Shown here one piece after another: positions 9,099-16,347 of a stretch of DNA of 64,000 nt (its first letter is position 1; each line of letters starts with the position of its first letter). The notes beneath the pieces were generated by a model, which was not told where the DNA came from, searched no databases, and saw nothing but the letters and a program-made list of their open reading frames with translations. A program made the translations under genes and the position numbers. The DNA is taken from assembly GCF_000715015.1 (NCBI RefSeq), contig NZ_JMIW01000001.1:930001-994000 (forward strand), read 5' to 3'. This stretch comes from Erythrobacter longus. GTDB lineage: Bacteria > Pseudomonadota > Alphaproteobacteria > Sphingomonadales > Sphingomonadaceae.

Positions 9099-9219
9099 CC
9101 CTTCCCGCTTGCGGGAGGGGCAGTGAAACTTGCGAGCTTGCTCGCTAGTTGCAACGGGGTGGGCCTTGCCGAGCGTGTCGCTTTTGCCCACCCCCAACCC
9201 CTCCCGCAGGTGGGAGGGG
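9099..9219. repeat. Intergenic palindromic repeat element
   Basis: The segment starts and ends with hairpins of nearly the same sequence: CCCTTCCCGC/GCGGGAGGGG at 9099-9120 and CCCCTCCCGC/GTGGGAGGGG at 9198-9219. An inner inverted pair (GGGGTGGGC near 9157, GCCCACCCC near 9187) nests inside. The architecture is that of a REP-like or miniature inverted element often seen between sphingomonad genes; no second copy is visible here. It lies between tmRNA and the 3' end of mscL, where it could also act as an mRNA-stabilising or terminating structure. Confidence 0.6.
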
Positions 9220-9231
9220 AGTTATGTTGCG

Positions 9232-9672
9232 TTACTTCTTCAAAGCGTCGCGGATTTCGATCAGCAGATCGATCTCGCTTGGGCCTTCAGGCTCTTCTGC
9301 GGCTGCTTCGGCTTCTTTTTTCTCGGACGCTTCTTTGATCTTATTGGCATACCGCACCAGCAAGAAGATGATAAAAGCCAGAATGATGAAGTTGATGATT
9401 GTCGTGATCAGAGCGCCATATCCGATCATCGCAGCACCCGCTTCTTTCAAGGCGGCATAGTCCGTCATTGAGCCTTCATAGCCTTCGGGCGCAGACAGCA
9501 GGATAAACTGCGAGGAGAAATCCGCGCCGCCAAACACATACCCGACGATCGGCATGATGATGTCGCCGGTGAGCGAGGCGACGATAGTCCCAAATGCGCC
9601 TGCGATAATAACCGCGACGGCCAATTCCATGACATTGCCCTTGGCAATGAATTCCTTGAATTCGTTAAGCAT
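9232..9672 (-). CDS. mscL: Large-conductance mechanosensitive channel
   Basis: MscL opens a wide inner-membrane pore when the membrane is stretched and so protects against osmotic downshock. The 146-residue protein has the family layout: N-terminal amphipathic LNEFKEFIAKGNVMELAVAVIIAGAF with the pore-lining TM1, a periplasmic loop, TM2 (IGYGALITTIINFIILAFIIFLLV), and a charged C-terminal bundle ending SEIDLLIEIRDALKK. Start is ATG 9672 with GGGA upstream; a possible start four codons earlier is less likely. The C-terminal linker is unusually rich in Ala and Glu. Confidence 0.95.
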   Translation of the reverse strand: MLNEFKEFIAKGNVMELAVAVIIAGAFGTIVASLTGDIIMPIVGYVFGGADFSSQFILLSAPEGYEGSMTDYAALKEAGAAMIGYGALITTIINFIILAFIIFLLVRYANKIKEASEKKEAEAAAEEPEGPSEIDLLIEIRDALKK

Positions 9673-9853
9673 TGTGATCCCCAATCTTGTTGTTATTTGA
9701 TCCGCTTCTTACAGGTCAAACCGCTCTTGCCAAGCGTATGATACATAGCTTTGCACGGCTTGAATCCAGAACACAGGTGCCCTACATCGACAATACACGT
9801 AGGTTTCGCTGCGCCTGACAGAAATGCAAGCGCGGCTTTTAGGAGGGATATTC

Positions 9854-10456
9854 ATGAATCTTCGAGCATTTGGGCGCGGCTTCGTCGTCGCTGCCGTTTC
9901 CTTGACGCTGGCCGCTTGCGGTATCAACTCGGTTCCCGCAGCCGAGGAAGAAGCGAAGGCCAAATGGGCCGATGTGGAGGCGCAATTCCAACGCCGCGCC
10001 AATTTGATCCCCAACCTTGCCGAAATCGCCAAAGGAGCCGCTGAAAACGAGCAGGCCATCCTCGTGGGCGTAACCGAAGCGCGCGCGAAGGCAACCAGCG
10101 TACAGCTTTCTGCTGATGAGCTTGGCGATGAGGCCAAGATGGAAGAATTTGCCGCCGCTCAACAGCAACTTGGCCAAGGCATTGGCCGTCTGCTGGCAAG
10201 CTTTGAAGCCTATCCGCAAATCCAGTCAAACCAGAACTTCCTCACGCTGCAAAGCCAATTGGAAGGCACGGAAAACCGCATCGCGGTGGCGCTTCGCGAC
10301 TACAACGAGGCGGTGCGCAAATATAACACCACGATCCGCACCTTCCCCGATACAATTGGCGCAAACATCATCCACGGCGCAGAGCCGCTGGCACCTTACA
10401 GCGCAGTCACCGAAGGCGCAGAAGAAGCTCCGACGCTCGACATGACGTCGAACTGA
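9854..10456 (+). CDS. lemA: LemA-family lipoprotein
   Basis: A 200-residue LemA-type protein: a signal with lipobox (TLAACG) followed by an all-helical domain with the characteristic WADVEAQFQRRANLIPNLAEI and the FPDTIGANIIHGAEPLAPY end. Residues after the Cys suggest an envelope-anchored location. ATG 9854 has a strong AGGAGGGA site. It opens a five-gene plus-strand run (LemA, two TPM-domain proteins, Nudix, SDR) with gaps of 14, 3 and 12 bases and a 4-base overlap. LemA and TPM genes are commonly paired in bacteria; their biochemical role is poorly known. Confidence 0.9.
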   Translation: MNLRAFGRGFVVAAVSLTLAACGINSVPAAEEEAKAKWADVEAQFQRRANLIPNLAEIAKGAAENEQAILVGVTEARAKATSVQLSADELGDEAKMEEFAAAQQQLGQGIGRLLASFEAYPQIQSNQNFLTLQSQLEGTENRIAVALRDYNEAVRKYNTTIRTFPDTIGANIIHGAEPLAPYSAVTEGAEEAPTLDMTSN

Positions 10457-10470
10457 TCAAGGGGCCGCAC

Positions 10471-11340
10471 ATGCGCCTCTTGCGCCAATTATTTCTGATT
10501 ATCGTTGGTGTGGGGGCGCTCATCGCGTCCCCAGCGCTCGCCCAGCCTGAATTCCCGGCGCTCACCGGGCGCGTGGTCGACACTGCCGATATTCTTCCGG
10601 CCAATGTCGAGGCCGAGCTAACCGCCAAGCTCGAAGCGCTCGAAACCCGGACGCAGCGGCCGTTGGTTGTGACCACGGTGCCTGACCTTCAGGGCTACGA
10701 TATCTCCGATTATGGCTACCAATTGGGGCGTGCATGGGGGCTTGGCGATGCTCAAAGGAATGATGGCGCGCTTTTGATCGTGGCACCCAATGATCGCAAG
10801 GTGCGCATAGAGGTCGGTTATGGCCTCGAAGGCTATCTAACTGACGCCTATTCCTCCTTCATCATTCAGGACATTATCATCCCGCGCTTTCGCGACGGAG
10901 ATTTTCCCGGCGGCGTGGTCAGCGGGACAGATGCAATCATCAGCATCCTCGAACTCCCGCCGGAAGAGGCTGAACGCATCAACCGTGAGGCGGCCGAAAC
11001 GCGGTCCAGCGATGGCGGGTTCCCGTTCGGGTTCCTTATCTGGATCGGCTTCATGTTCTTCTTCTTCGTGCTCCCGATTATCCGCGGGAGCCGCAGGAGA
11101 CGCAAATACCGCTCCAAAGGCAAAGGGCCGTGGGGTAAGCGCGACAAATATGATGACGATGACGACGGCTTCGGCAGCGCTGTGGGCAATATCATCCTTT
11201 GGGAAATCGGCACGGCTATCGCTCGCGGCGCTATGTCGGGCGGCGGCAGCAGCGGTGGTTCCAGCTGGGGCGGCGGAGGCGGCGGCTTTTCTGGTGGCGG
11301 CGGCTCATTCGGGGGCGGCGGCGCCTCAGGAGGGTGGTGA
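10471..11340 (+). CDS. TPM-domain exported membrane protein (YgcG type)
   Basis: The 289-residue protein has a cleavable signal (ending ASPALAQ), then a TPM domain (about residues 35-160: GRVVDTADILPANVEAEL, RNDGALLIVAPNDRKVRIEVGYGLEG). A membrane helix (FLIWIGFMFFFFVLPII, near residue 190) and a basic/acidic cytoplasmic segment follow. The tail is almost pure Gly, Ser and Trp. This order is that of YgcG-like proteins; the glycine-rich tail is low-complexity. It follows LemA by 14 bases, and the two families are probably functionally linked in the envelope. Enzymatic activity is not established. Confidence 0.88.
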   Translation: MRLLRQLFLIIVGVGALIASPALAQPEFPALTGRVVDTADILPANVEAELTAKLEALETRTQRPLVVTTVPDLQGYDISDYGYQLGRAWGLGDAQRNDGALLIVAPNDRKVRIEVGYGLEGYLTDAYSSFIIQDIIIPRFRDGDFPGGVVSGTDAIISILELPPEEAERINREAAETRSSDGGFPFGFLIWIGFMFFFFVLPIIRGSRRRRKYRSKGKGPWGKRDKYDDDDDGFGSAVGNIILWEIGTAIARGAMSGGGSSGGSSWGGGGGGFSGGGGSFGGGGASGGW

Positions 11341-11343
11341 TCC

Positions 11344-12018
11344 ATGAGCTATCTAAACGAAGAACAGCACAGAATCGTTTCAACCGCCGTTAAAGAGGCA
11401 GAACTCACCACATCGGGCGAGATCGTTACCGTTCTGGCGGACCGCTCGGACGGCTACACCGATGTCGCCTTGTGGTGGGCCGCCGGACTTAGCTTCACCA
11501 TGATGAGCCTGTTTGCGGCCCTTCCCGAACCGTTCCTAAACTTCTGGGACGCGTTGATCGGCGGGTGGAGCCATGAATGGACCACGGGCGAGCTTGCCAG
11601 CATGACCATCGGGTTGGGGTTGCTCACCTTTGTGATCGCATTGGGTGTGCAGCAATGGCAGCCATTGAAGTTCTTCCTCATCCCCAACCCTGTAAAAACC
11701 TCGCGTGCCCATGAACAGGCGATCAAGCATTTCAAGGTTGGCGCAGAACGCCGCACGACGGGCGCGACCGGGGTGCTTATCTATTTGTCCATGCGCGAGC
11801 ACCGCGCCGAAATCGTTGCCGATGACAGCATCGCGGAAAAGGTCGACGCAGAAGTCTGGGGCGAGGCGATGGGCGATATGATAAACCACATCAAACGCGG
11901 AAAGATTGCCGAAGGCATGGCCGTGGGCGTTCGCGATGTGGGCTTTATCCTCTCCCAACACTTCCCGCGCGGAGACAATGACGAAAACGAGTTGCCCGAC
12001 CGCCTGATCGAGGTCTAA
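11344..12018 (+). CDS. TPM-domain integral membrane protein
   Basis: A 224-residue second TPM-family protein without a signal peptide. It opens with NEEQHRIVSTAVKEAELTTSGEIVTVLADRSDGY, has two membrane helices (about residues 40-60 and 80-100), then the second half of the TPM fold with ERRTTGATGVLIYLSMREHRAEIVAD. The transmembrane pair appears inserted within the domain. It begins 3 bases after its paralogue and is probably co-translated, so the exported and membrane TPM proteins may form one complex. Confidence 0.85.
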   Translation: MSYLNEEQHRIVSTAVKEAELTTSGEIVTVLADRSDGYTDVALWWAAGLSFTMMSLFAALPEPFLNFWDALIGGWSHEWTTGELASMTIGLGLLTFVIALGVQQWQPLKFFLIPNPVKTSRAHEQAIKHFKVGAERRTTGATGVLIYLSMREHRAEIVADDSIAEKVDAEVWGEAMGDMINHIKRGKIAEGMAVGVRDVGFILSQHFPRGDNDENELPDRLIEV

Positions 12019-12030
12019 GTCAGCGCTCAC

Positions 12031-12612
12031 ATGAGCCAATCAGAATTTATCCGCGATGCAGATGCAGACCTTCCCGAAGAAACCCGGTGGGAGGGCAAGT
12101 TTATCGTCGCCAAAACGCGTGGGCGATGGGAGTATGTCGGTCGCTTGCGCGGCATCAGAGCCGCTGCCATTATCGCAATTGACGAAGATGCAGACGGCAC
12201 CCGCCATGTGATTTTGGTGAGCCAATACCGCGTGCCTTTGGGCCGGTTCTGCCTTGAGATACCCGCTGGCCTTGTCGGCGATGATGACGGGGCAGAGGGT
12301 GAGCACGCCTCCGATGCCGCCTCGCGCGAACTCGAAGAGGAAACTGGCTATAAAGCGGGCCGGATGGAAGTGCTGGGCGAGTTTTATTCTTCGCCGGGCA
12401 TGGTCTCCGAATGCTTCACTCTGCTGCGCGCGACGGGCCTTGAAAAGGTCAACGAAGGCGGCGGGTTGCCGGGCGAAAACATAACCGTACACCGCGTGGC
12501 ACTGTCCGATCTGTCTGACTTTGTTGCCAAATGGCGCAAGGCAGGCCACGGCGTCGATGTGCGCATAGCTATGCTGCTTACGGCAGAGTATTTGGGAGAG
12601 AAATTGAAATGA
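12031..12612 (+). CDS. Nudix hydrolase, ADP-ribose pyrophosphatase-like
   Basis: The 193-residue protein contains a Nudix box in which AGLVGDDD leads, through a short acidic insert, to ASRELEEETGYKAG; the REL.EE.TG core binds the metal that cleaves nucleoside-diphosphate linkages. The preceding QYRVPLGRFCLEIPAGLV is typical of the ADP-ribose/ADP-sugar pyrophosphatase branch. The insert between the box glycine and REL is longer than in most family members. It overlaps the following SDR gene by 4 bases (ATGA). The substrate is inferred from the branch only. Confidence 0.85.
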   Translation: MSQSEFIRDADADLPEETRWEGKFIVAKTRGRWEYVGRLRGIRAAAIIAIDEDADGTRHVILVSQYRVPLGRFCLEIPAGLVGDDDGAEGEHASDAASRELEEETGYKAGRMEVLGEFYSSPGMVSECFTLLRATGLEKVNEGGGLPGENITVHRVALSDLSDFVAKWRKAGHGVDVRIAMLLTAEYLGEKLK

Positions 12613-13397
12613 GCACTGGCAAACGCTGCGAGGGGAAACTCGCACTCGTCACAGGCGCTGCACAAGGACTTGGCGCAGCTCACGCAACTTTGCTCGCGCG
12701 TGAGGGTGCGCGGGTGCTCTGCACCGATATCAACGGCCAGGGGGCCGAGGACACTGCGGCGCGGATCAATTCGGAATGCGGTGTGGGGCACGCCCACGGC
12801 ATCGCCCATGACGTCACCGATCCCGATCAATGGGAGATGGCAGTCGACGCCGCGCGCGAAGAAATTGGCGGGCTTAATGTGCTGGTCAACAACGCTGGCA
12901 TTGGCGTTCCGGGCAATATCGAAGATTGCTCCTTCGAAGATTGGCAGCGGTGTTTCTCGATCAACGTCGACTCGATCTTTCACGGCTGTCAAAAGGCCCT
13001 GCCCCTGATGCGCGAACACGCGCCGGGTTCGATCATCAACATCTCCAGCATCGCAGGCCTTATCGCGAGCGACACCATGCCCGCCTATAACGCCTCGAAA
13101 GCGGCGGTGTGGATGCTGTCCAAATCCATTGCGCTGCATTGTGCCAAAAAGAACATGCAGATCCGCTGCAACTCGATCCACCCGACCTTTGTCGATACGC
13201 CCATCCTTGATGGCACAGCCAAAGCGGCGCGGCTTGAAAAGGATGTTCTGCTGGAGAAGCTTGCCCGGCAAATCCCGCTGAAATTCGTGGGCGAACCTAA
13301 CGATATCGCCAATGCGGTGGTCTATCTCGCCAGTGATGAAAGCCGCTTTATGACCGGTGCCGAGATCAAGCTGGATGGCGGGATCAGCGCAATGTAG
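12609..13397 (+). CDS. Short-chain dehydrogenase/reductase
   Basis: A classical SDR of 262 residues: cofactor motif TGAAQGLGAA, acidic residue after strand 2 (CTDINGQG) pointing to NAD(H) rather than NADP(H), NNAG, the active-site serine in INISSIAG and YNASK. The sequence style (RCEGKLALVTGAAQGLGAA) is close to cyclohexanol or 3-beta/17-beta-hydroxysteroid-type dehydrogenases, but the substrate cannot be read. ATG 12609 overlaps the Nudix stop; a longer upstream frame is an artefact of the overlap. A rho-independent terminator follows, closing the operon. Confidence 0.88.
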   Translation: MSTGKRCEGKLALVTGAAQGLGAAHATLLAREGARVLCTDINGQGAEDTAARINSECGVGHAHGIAHDVTDPDQWEMAVDAAREEIGGLNVLVNNAGIGVPGNIEDCSFEDWQRCFSINVDSIFHGCQKALPLMREHAPGSIINISSIAGLIASDTMPAYNASKAAVWMLSKSIALHCAKKNMQIRCNSIHPTFVDTPILDGTAKAARLEKDVLLEKLARQIPLKFVGEPNDIANAVVYLASDESRFMTGAEIKLDGGISAM

Positions 13398-13405
13398 ACA
13401 AAACA

Positions 13406-13430
13406 AAAGGGGCCCGCAAAAGGCCCCTTT
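13406..13430 (+). terminator. Rho-independent terminator after the LemA-TPM-SDR run
   Basis: Inverted repeat AAAGGGGCC (13406-13414) and GGCCCCTTT (13422-13430) with a 7-base loop, 9 bases after the SDR stop codon. The A and T flanks make it usable in both directions, so it may also end the minus-strand PspC transcript. Confidence 0.8.
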
Positions 13431-13488
13431 ACCGGTTCTCTCAAATTTTGCCGGAGACCGCTGGCGATAAGAACCGGCTCAGCGTGCC

Positions 13489-13701
13489 TCAGTCTGCGAT
13501 CAGCGCAATCGCGAGGTAGATCAGGATCGGGAAACCGACGCCCAGCAATACTGCGGCGACAAATCCGATGCGCCAGATCAAAGCGTCAACACCGGACCAA
13601 TTGGCAAGGCCCGAGCAGACGCCGAACAGCTTGCCGCTCTGCTTGTCGAGGCGGAATCCACGGCTTGGCGGACGGCTGTTGTTTTGGGTCAGATTGCTCA
13701 T
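13489..13701 (-). CDS. PspC-domain small membrane protein
   Basis: A 70-residue protein with a PspC domain: GFRLDKQSGKLFGVCSGLAN, then a hydrophobic helix (RIGFVAAVLLGVGFPILIYLAIALI). PspC proteins sit in the inner membrane; in enterobacteria PspC senses secretin or membrane stress together with PspB and PspA. Here it stands alone, as in many alphaproteobacteria, without a pspA or pspF in the window. Its ATG overlaps the stop of a 49-residue upstream peptide (ATGA), making it the last gene of a four-gene cluster. The cluster is preceded by a sigma-54-like promoter. Confidence 0.88.
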   Translation of the reverse strand: MSNLTQNNSRPPSRGFRLDKQSGKLFGVCSGLANWSGVDALIWRIGFVAAVLLGVGFPILIYLAIALIAD

Positions 13702-13847
13702 GCGAGAACTCCAGTGGTCAAAATTACGGTATTGGGGCTTGCTGGGACGATAGCACCGGCCATCAAGATCACGGTAACAATCAGCGCTCCGGTGGCTGCC
13801 ATAATGCGGGCCGCTTTCGTGCTGGAAAGGTCGAAGAAAGTGTACAT
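13698..13847 (-). CDS. Small single-pass membrane peptide (49 aa)
   Basis: Frame from ATG 13847 to TGA 13698; the stop overlaps the PspC start by 4 bases. The peptide begins MYTFFDLSSTKAARIMAATG, continues with one strongly hydrophobic helix, and contains AGAIVPASP, the same helix-end motif (AxAIVPAxP) as the two 36-residue peptides upstream. The ribosome-binding region AGGATAGGAAA directly precedes the ATG. No known family recognised. Overlap coupling, the shared motif and spacing argue for a real gene. Confidence 0.7.
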   Translation of the reverse strand: MYTFFDLSSTKAARIMAATGALIVTVILMAGAIVPASPNTVILTTGVLA

Positions 13848-13906
13848 TTTCCTATCCTGTTAGTGGGTATTGCGAGGGGTCAATCATTCAATCTGTGATG
13901 ACAGCG

Positions 13907-14017
13907 TTATGCGATCATGGGTGAGCCAGGAATGATTGCGTAAGCGAAGACACCTGCGGTCACGACAACTGAGAAAGCTGCGGCGAAGAGGCGGTTGGCG
14001 GTTTCATTGGCAAACAT
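13907..14017 (-). CDS. Small single-pass membrane peptide (36 aa), paralogue B
   Basis: Frame from ATG 14017 to TAA 13907, preceded by GAAAGGATC. The product begins MFANETANRLFAAAFSVVVT and ends in AYAIIPGSPMIA. By eye 20 of 36 positions are identical to the neighbouring peptide at 14045-14155, with no gaps, including ANRL, F and AYAI.P..P. It has a short polar N-terminus, one membrane helix and a proline-bearing tail. Conservation of protein sequence between tandem copies is the main evidence that it is translated. Function unknown. Confidence 0.7.
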   Translation of the reverse strand: MFANETANRLFAAAFSVVVTAGVFAYAIIPGSPMIA

Positions 14018-14044
14018 GGTTTTGATCCTTTCGAACGGGGTTAA

Positions 14045-14155
14045 TTAGGCAAGAGCAGGCGTTGCAGGAACGATTGCGTAAGCGAACATGGCAGCTGAAA
14101 CGACGAGGCTGAAAACAGCGGCTGCGAGGCGGTTTGCATTGTTTGATACGTACAT
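14045..14155 (-). CDS. Small single-pass membrane peptide (36 aa), paralogue A
   Basis: Frame from ATG 14155 to TAA 14045 with TTAGGAG about 7 bases upstream. The product begins MYVSNNANRLAAAVFSLVVS and ends AYAIVPATPALA. It is the first gene of the peptide B - peptide C - PspC series, separated from peptide B by 27 bases. The sigma-54-type sequence lies 66 bases before its start codon. Similar very short helix-plus-AIVPASP proteins may be widespread in sphingomonads, but I cannot name a family. Confidence 0.7.
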   Translation of the reverse strand: MYVSNNANRLAAAVFSLVVSAAMFAYAIVPATPALA

Positions 14156-14220
14156 GGTTGGTCTCCTAAGTTTGGTCTTCGTTGGTATTTCCCGGTCTCT
14201 TCCGGGGACACAAAAGACAA

Positions 14221-14236
14221 TGCAGGAGGTGTGCCA
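14221..14236 (-). promoter_or_regulatory. Sigma-54-type (-24/-12) promoter for the peptide/PspC cluster
   Basis: On the minus strand the sequence TGGCACACCTCCTGCA fits the RpoN consensus TGGCACG-N4-TTGCW: the -24 GG and -12 GC are exactly 10 bases apart, and 10 of the 11 core bases I compared match. It points toward the peptide gene starting at 14155. RpoN promoters need an enhancer-binding activator; psp genes in enterobacteria use PspF. No activator gene is in the window. Upstream activator sites were not identified. Confidence 0.55.
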
Positions 14237-14400
14237 AACTTGAAAAACGGGAGAATTCTGCGGTTTACACGAATTTACAACCTTGACGGTTTATTCATCA
14301 TTCCGAAAGGTTGGCAAATTTCCCCAACTGTTAGGATCGGGGATTTTAGGTCGCCAAGTGATGTGCTTTTGCCGCGCTCCTGCTAACCCGGCTGCTCACC

Positions 14401-15513
14401 ATGGCCCTTGCAAAGATCACCCTTCAAAACTTTCGCAACCACGCGGCCAGCGAGCTTGCGCAAACGGCGCATTTCAACCTGCTTGTCGGCGAAAACGGTG
14501 CTGGCAAGACCAATGTGCTAGAGGCGATCTCCCTGCTGTCACCGGGCCGTGGCCTAAGGCGCGCCAACCTTGCCGACTTGGCGCGCAAGGAAAGCGGCGA
14601 TGCACAGAAGGGTGCCTTTGCCATTGGGGCAAGCCTGATCGAACAAGGCCAGACCAGCGCGCGCATTGGCACCTACACGGAAAAAGAGCGCCCTACCCGG
14701 CGTCTGGTCAGGATCAACGGCGCGGATGCCAACGCCTCGGCGCTCTCTGAATGGCATGCGGTCTCGTGGCTTACCCCCTCGATGGATGGGCTGTTTACGG
14801 ATAGCGCAGGTGCAAGGCGGCGGTTTGTCGACCGCATGGCGCTGGCGATTGAGCCGGGCCATGCGCGGGCCGTGAACCAGTTGGAAACGGCGCTGCGTGA
14901 ACGCAATCGCCTGCTCGAAGATCGCCGCGATGCACGCTGGCTTGATGCGATTGAGGCACAGGCAGCGCAGCATGGCAGCGTGGTGGCGCAGACCCGCGCC
15001 CGGTTGGTGGCGCGTTTGTCGGATGAGCTGTCTGCCCTTCCCGCAGAGCCATTTGCCCGCCCCATCCTCACCTATCGCCCCGGCGGTCCTGTCACACCCG
15101 AAGAATTGCTCGCCGAATTTGCCCGCGCGCGCCCGCGCGACCGTGCAGCAGGCCGCGCCCTTACCGGTCCACACCGGGACGAATTGGAAGTGGTCATGGC
15201 AATGAAAGACCGTTCACCTGGGTCGGTGTGGGGGCCACCTGCCGCATCGTGCTCCACTGGCGAGCAAAAGGCGATGCTGATCGCAATCACCTTGGCCCAC
15301 GGGGTGCTCGCTGCGACCGGGCGTCCCAGCGTGCTTTTGCTTGATGAGGTCGCCGCCCATCTTGACCCTGTGCGCAGGGCGGCCTTGTTTGAACGCCTTC
15401 GCGCAGGGCGAGCGCAAATCTGGATGACCGGGACCGAGCTTGCCCCTTTTACCGAAATCGAGGGCGAAGCAGCGATCTGGCGGGTGAGCGACGGGGCGCT
15501 GGAGCGGCTTTAG
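14401..15513 (+). CDS. recF: DNA replication and repair protein RecF
   Basis: RecF loads RecA at gaps behind stalled forks together with RecO and RecR. The 370-residue protein has the family features: opening ITLQNFRNHAASEL, Walker A GENGAGKTN (near residue 31), GPHRDELE, an ABC-type signature STGEQKAMLIA and Walker B VLLLDEVAAHLD. Start is ATG 14401. The gene is not next to dnaA/dnaN here, unlike the classical arrangement. Its stop overlaps the convergent esterase gene by 4 bases. Confidence 0.95.
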   Translation: MALAKITLQNFRNHAASELAQTAHFNLLVGENGAGKTNVLEAISLLSPGRGLRRANLADLARKESGDAQKGAFAIGASLIEQGQTSARIGTYTEKERPTRRLVRINGADANASALSEWHAVSWLTPSMDGLFTDSAGARRRFVDRMALAIEPGHARAVNQLETALRERNRLLEDRRDARWLDAIEAQAAQHGSVVAQTRARLVARLSDELSALPAEPFARPILTYRPGGPVTPEELLAEFARARPRDRAAGRALTGPHRDELEVVMAMKDRSPGSVWGPPAASCSTGEQKAMLIAITLAHGVLAATGRPSVLLLDEVAAHLDPVRRAALFERLRAGRAQIWMTGTELAPFTEIEGEAAIWRVSDGALERL

Positions 15514-16304
15514 CCCTCGTCCTCATCGGGCAAAGCTGTCACAACCTCATCAATCGTCGAGGCGACCAACGCCTCAATCCCCTCAGCTGTGGGGTGAATA
15601 CGGTCAGACTGGAACAATTGCGGCTTTTCATAAATATCTTCGAGCCAAAAACCGATGAGATCGGTGCCATGTTTTTGCGCCATCTCGGCGTAAATGGCGT
15701 CAAACTCGGCCTGATATTCCGGCCCATAATTGGGCGGAGCGCGCATCCCCATGATGAGAACCGGGATGCCTGCCTCTTTCAAAGTGGTCAGCATCGCATC
15801 AAAATTCGCGCGTGTTTGCTCAGGCGAAATGCCGCGCAAAAGGTCATTGCCGCCAAGTTCGAGGATAAACAGGTCCGGCTTTTCCGGCTGTCCCTCAAGC
15901 ACAAATGCCAGACGGTCGCGCCCTGCGAGGCTGGTGTCACCCGAAACGCCTGCATCAATCACCCGCGCATTGGTGCCGCGCGCGCGCAGCGCCGCTTCCA
16001 ATTTCTCTGGGTATCCGTCCGCCTCTGGCAAATTGTACCCTGCAAAAAGGCTGTCCCCAAACGCCAGGATGCGCACCTCTTCGCCCATGATCGGAATGGC
16101 CTGTTCGCCCGCTTCAAAAGCGCCATCAGCCGCCCCTGCGACCGGTTCTTCAACAGGCGCTTCTGTCCCGCAGGCTGCAAGCGCAAACGCCAACAAGGAA
16201 ACGAACACGGAACCGGGCAAGGAACCGGGCAAGGAACCGGGCACACATTTCATTCGTAGTGTATTCATCTGCAAGCGGCGCATAGCGTTCTGCGAACCTT
16301 CCAT
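15510..16304 (-). CDS. tesA: GDSL-family arylesterase/lysophospholipase (TesA-like) lipoprotein
   Basis: SGNH-hydrolase motifs are all present: block I AFGDSLFAG with the nucleophilic Ser, block III GGNDLLRG, and DRIHPTAEG with the catalytic Asp-His. The family hydrolyses aryl esters, thioesters or lysophospholipids in the periplasm. The N-terminus has a signal ending LAFALAACG, a lipobox, so it is probably a lipoprotein, unlike E. coli TesA. The signal region contains PGS-LPGS-LPGS from a short tandem DNA repeat. Several in-frame ATGs (16304, 16283, 16268) make the start uncertain. It lies divergent from the ABC pair, the common tesA-ybbA-ybbP grouping. Confidence 0.88.
   Translation of the reverse strand: MEGSQNAMRRLQMNTLRMKCVPGSLPGSLPGSVFVSLLAFALAACGTEAPVEEPVAGAADGAFEAGEQAIPIMGEEVRILAFGDSLFAGYNLPEADGYPEKLEAALRARGTNARVIDAGVSGDTSLAGRDRLAFVLEGQPEKPDLFILELGGNDLLRGISPEQTRANFDAMLTTLKEAGIPVLIMGMRAPPNYGPEYQAEFDAIYAEMAQKHGTDLIGFWLEDIYEKPQLFQSDRIHPTAEGIEALVASTIDEVVTALPDEDEG
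16209..16243. repeat. 12-bp tandem repeat inside the esterase signal region
   Basis: The unit GGAACCGGGCAA is repeated almost three times in frame. On the coding (minus) strand it yields PGSLPGSLPGS between the basic start and the hydrophobic core of the signal peptide. Confidence 0.85.
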
Positions 16305-16347
16305 CAGGGACTTGTTTGAAACCTGCCCCTATCCCATCTGGAGCCCC

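Noticed and set aside
14283..14750. A 155-codon plus-strand frame overlapping the recF start
   Set aside because: It overlaps recF in another frame and recF has definite motifs.
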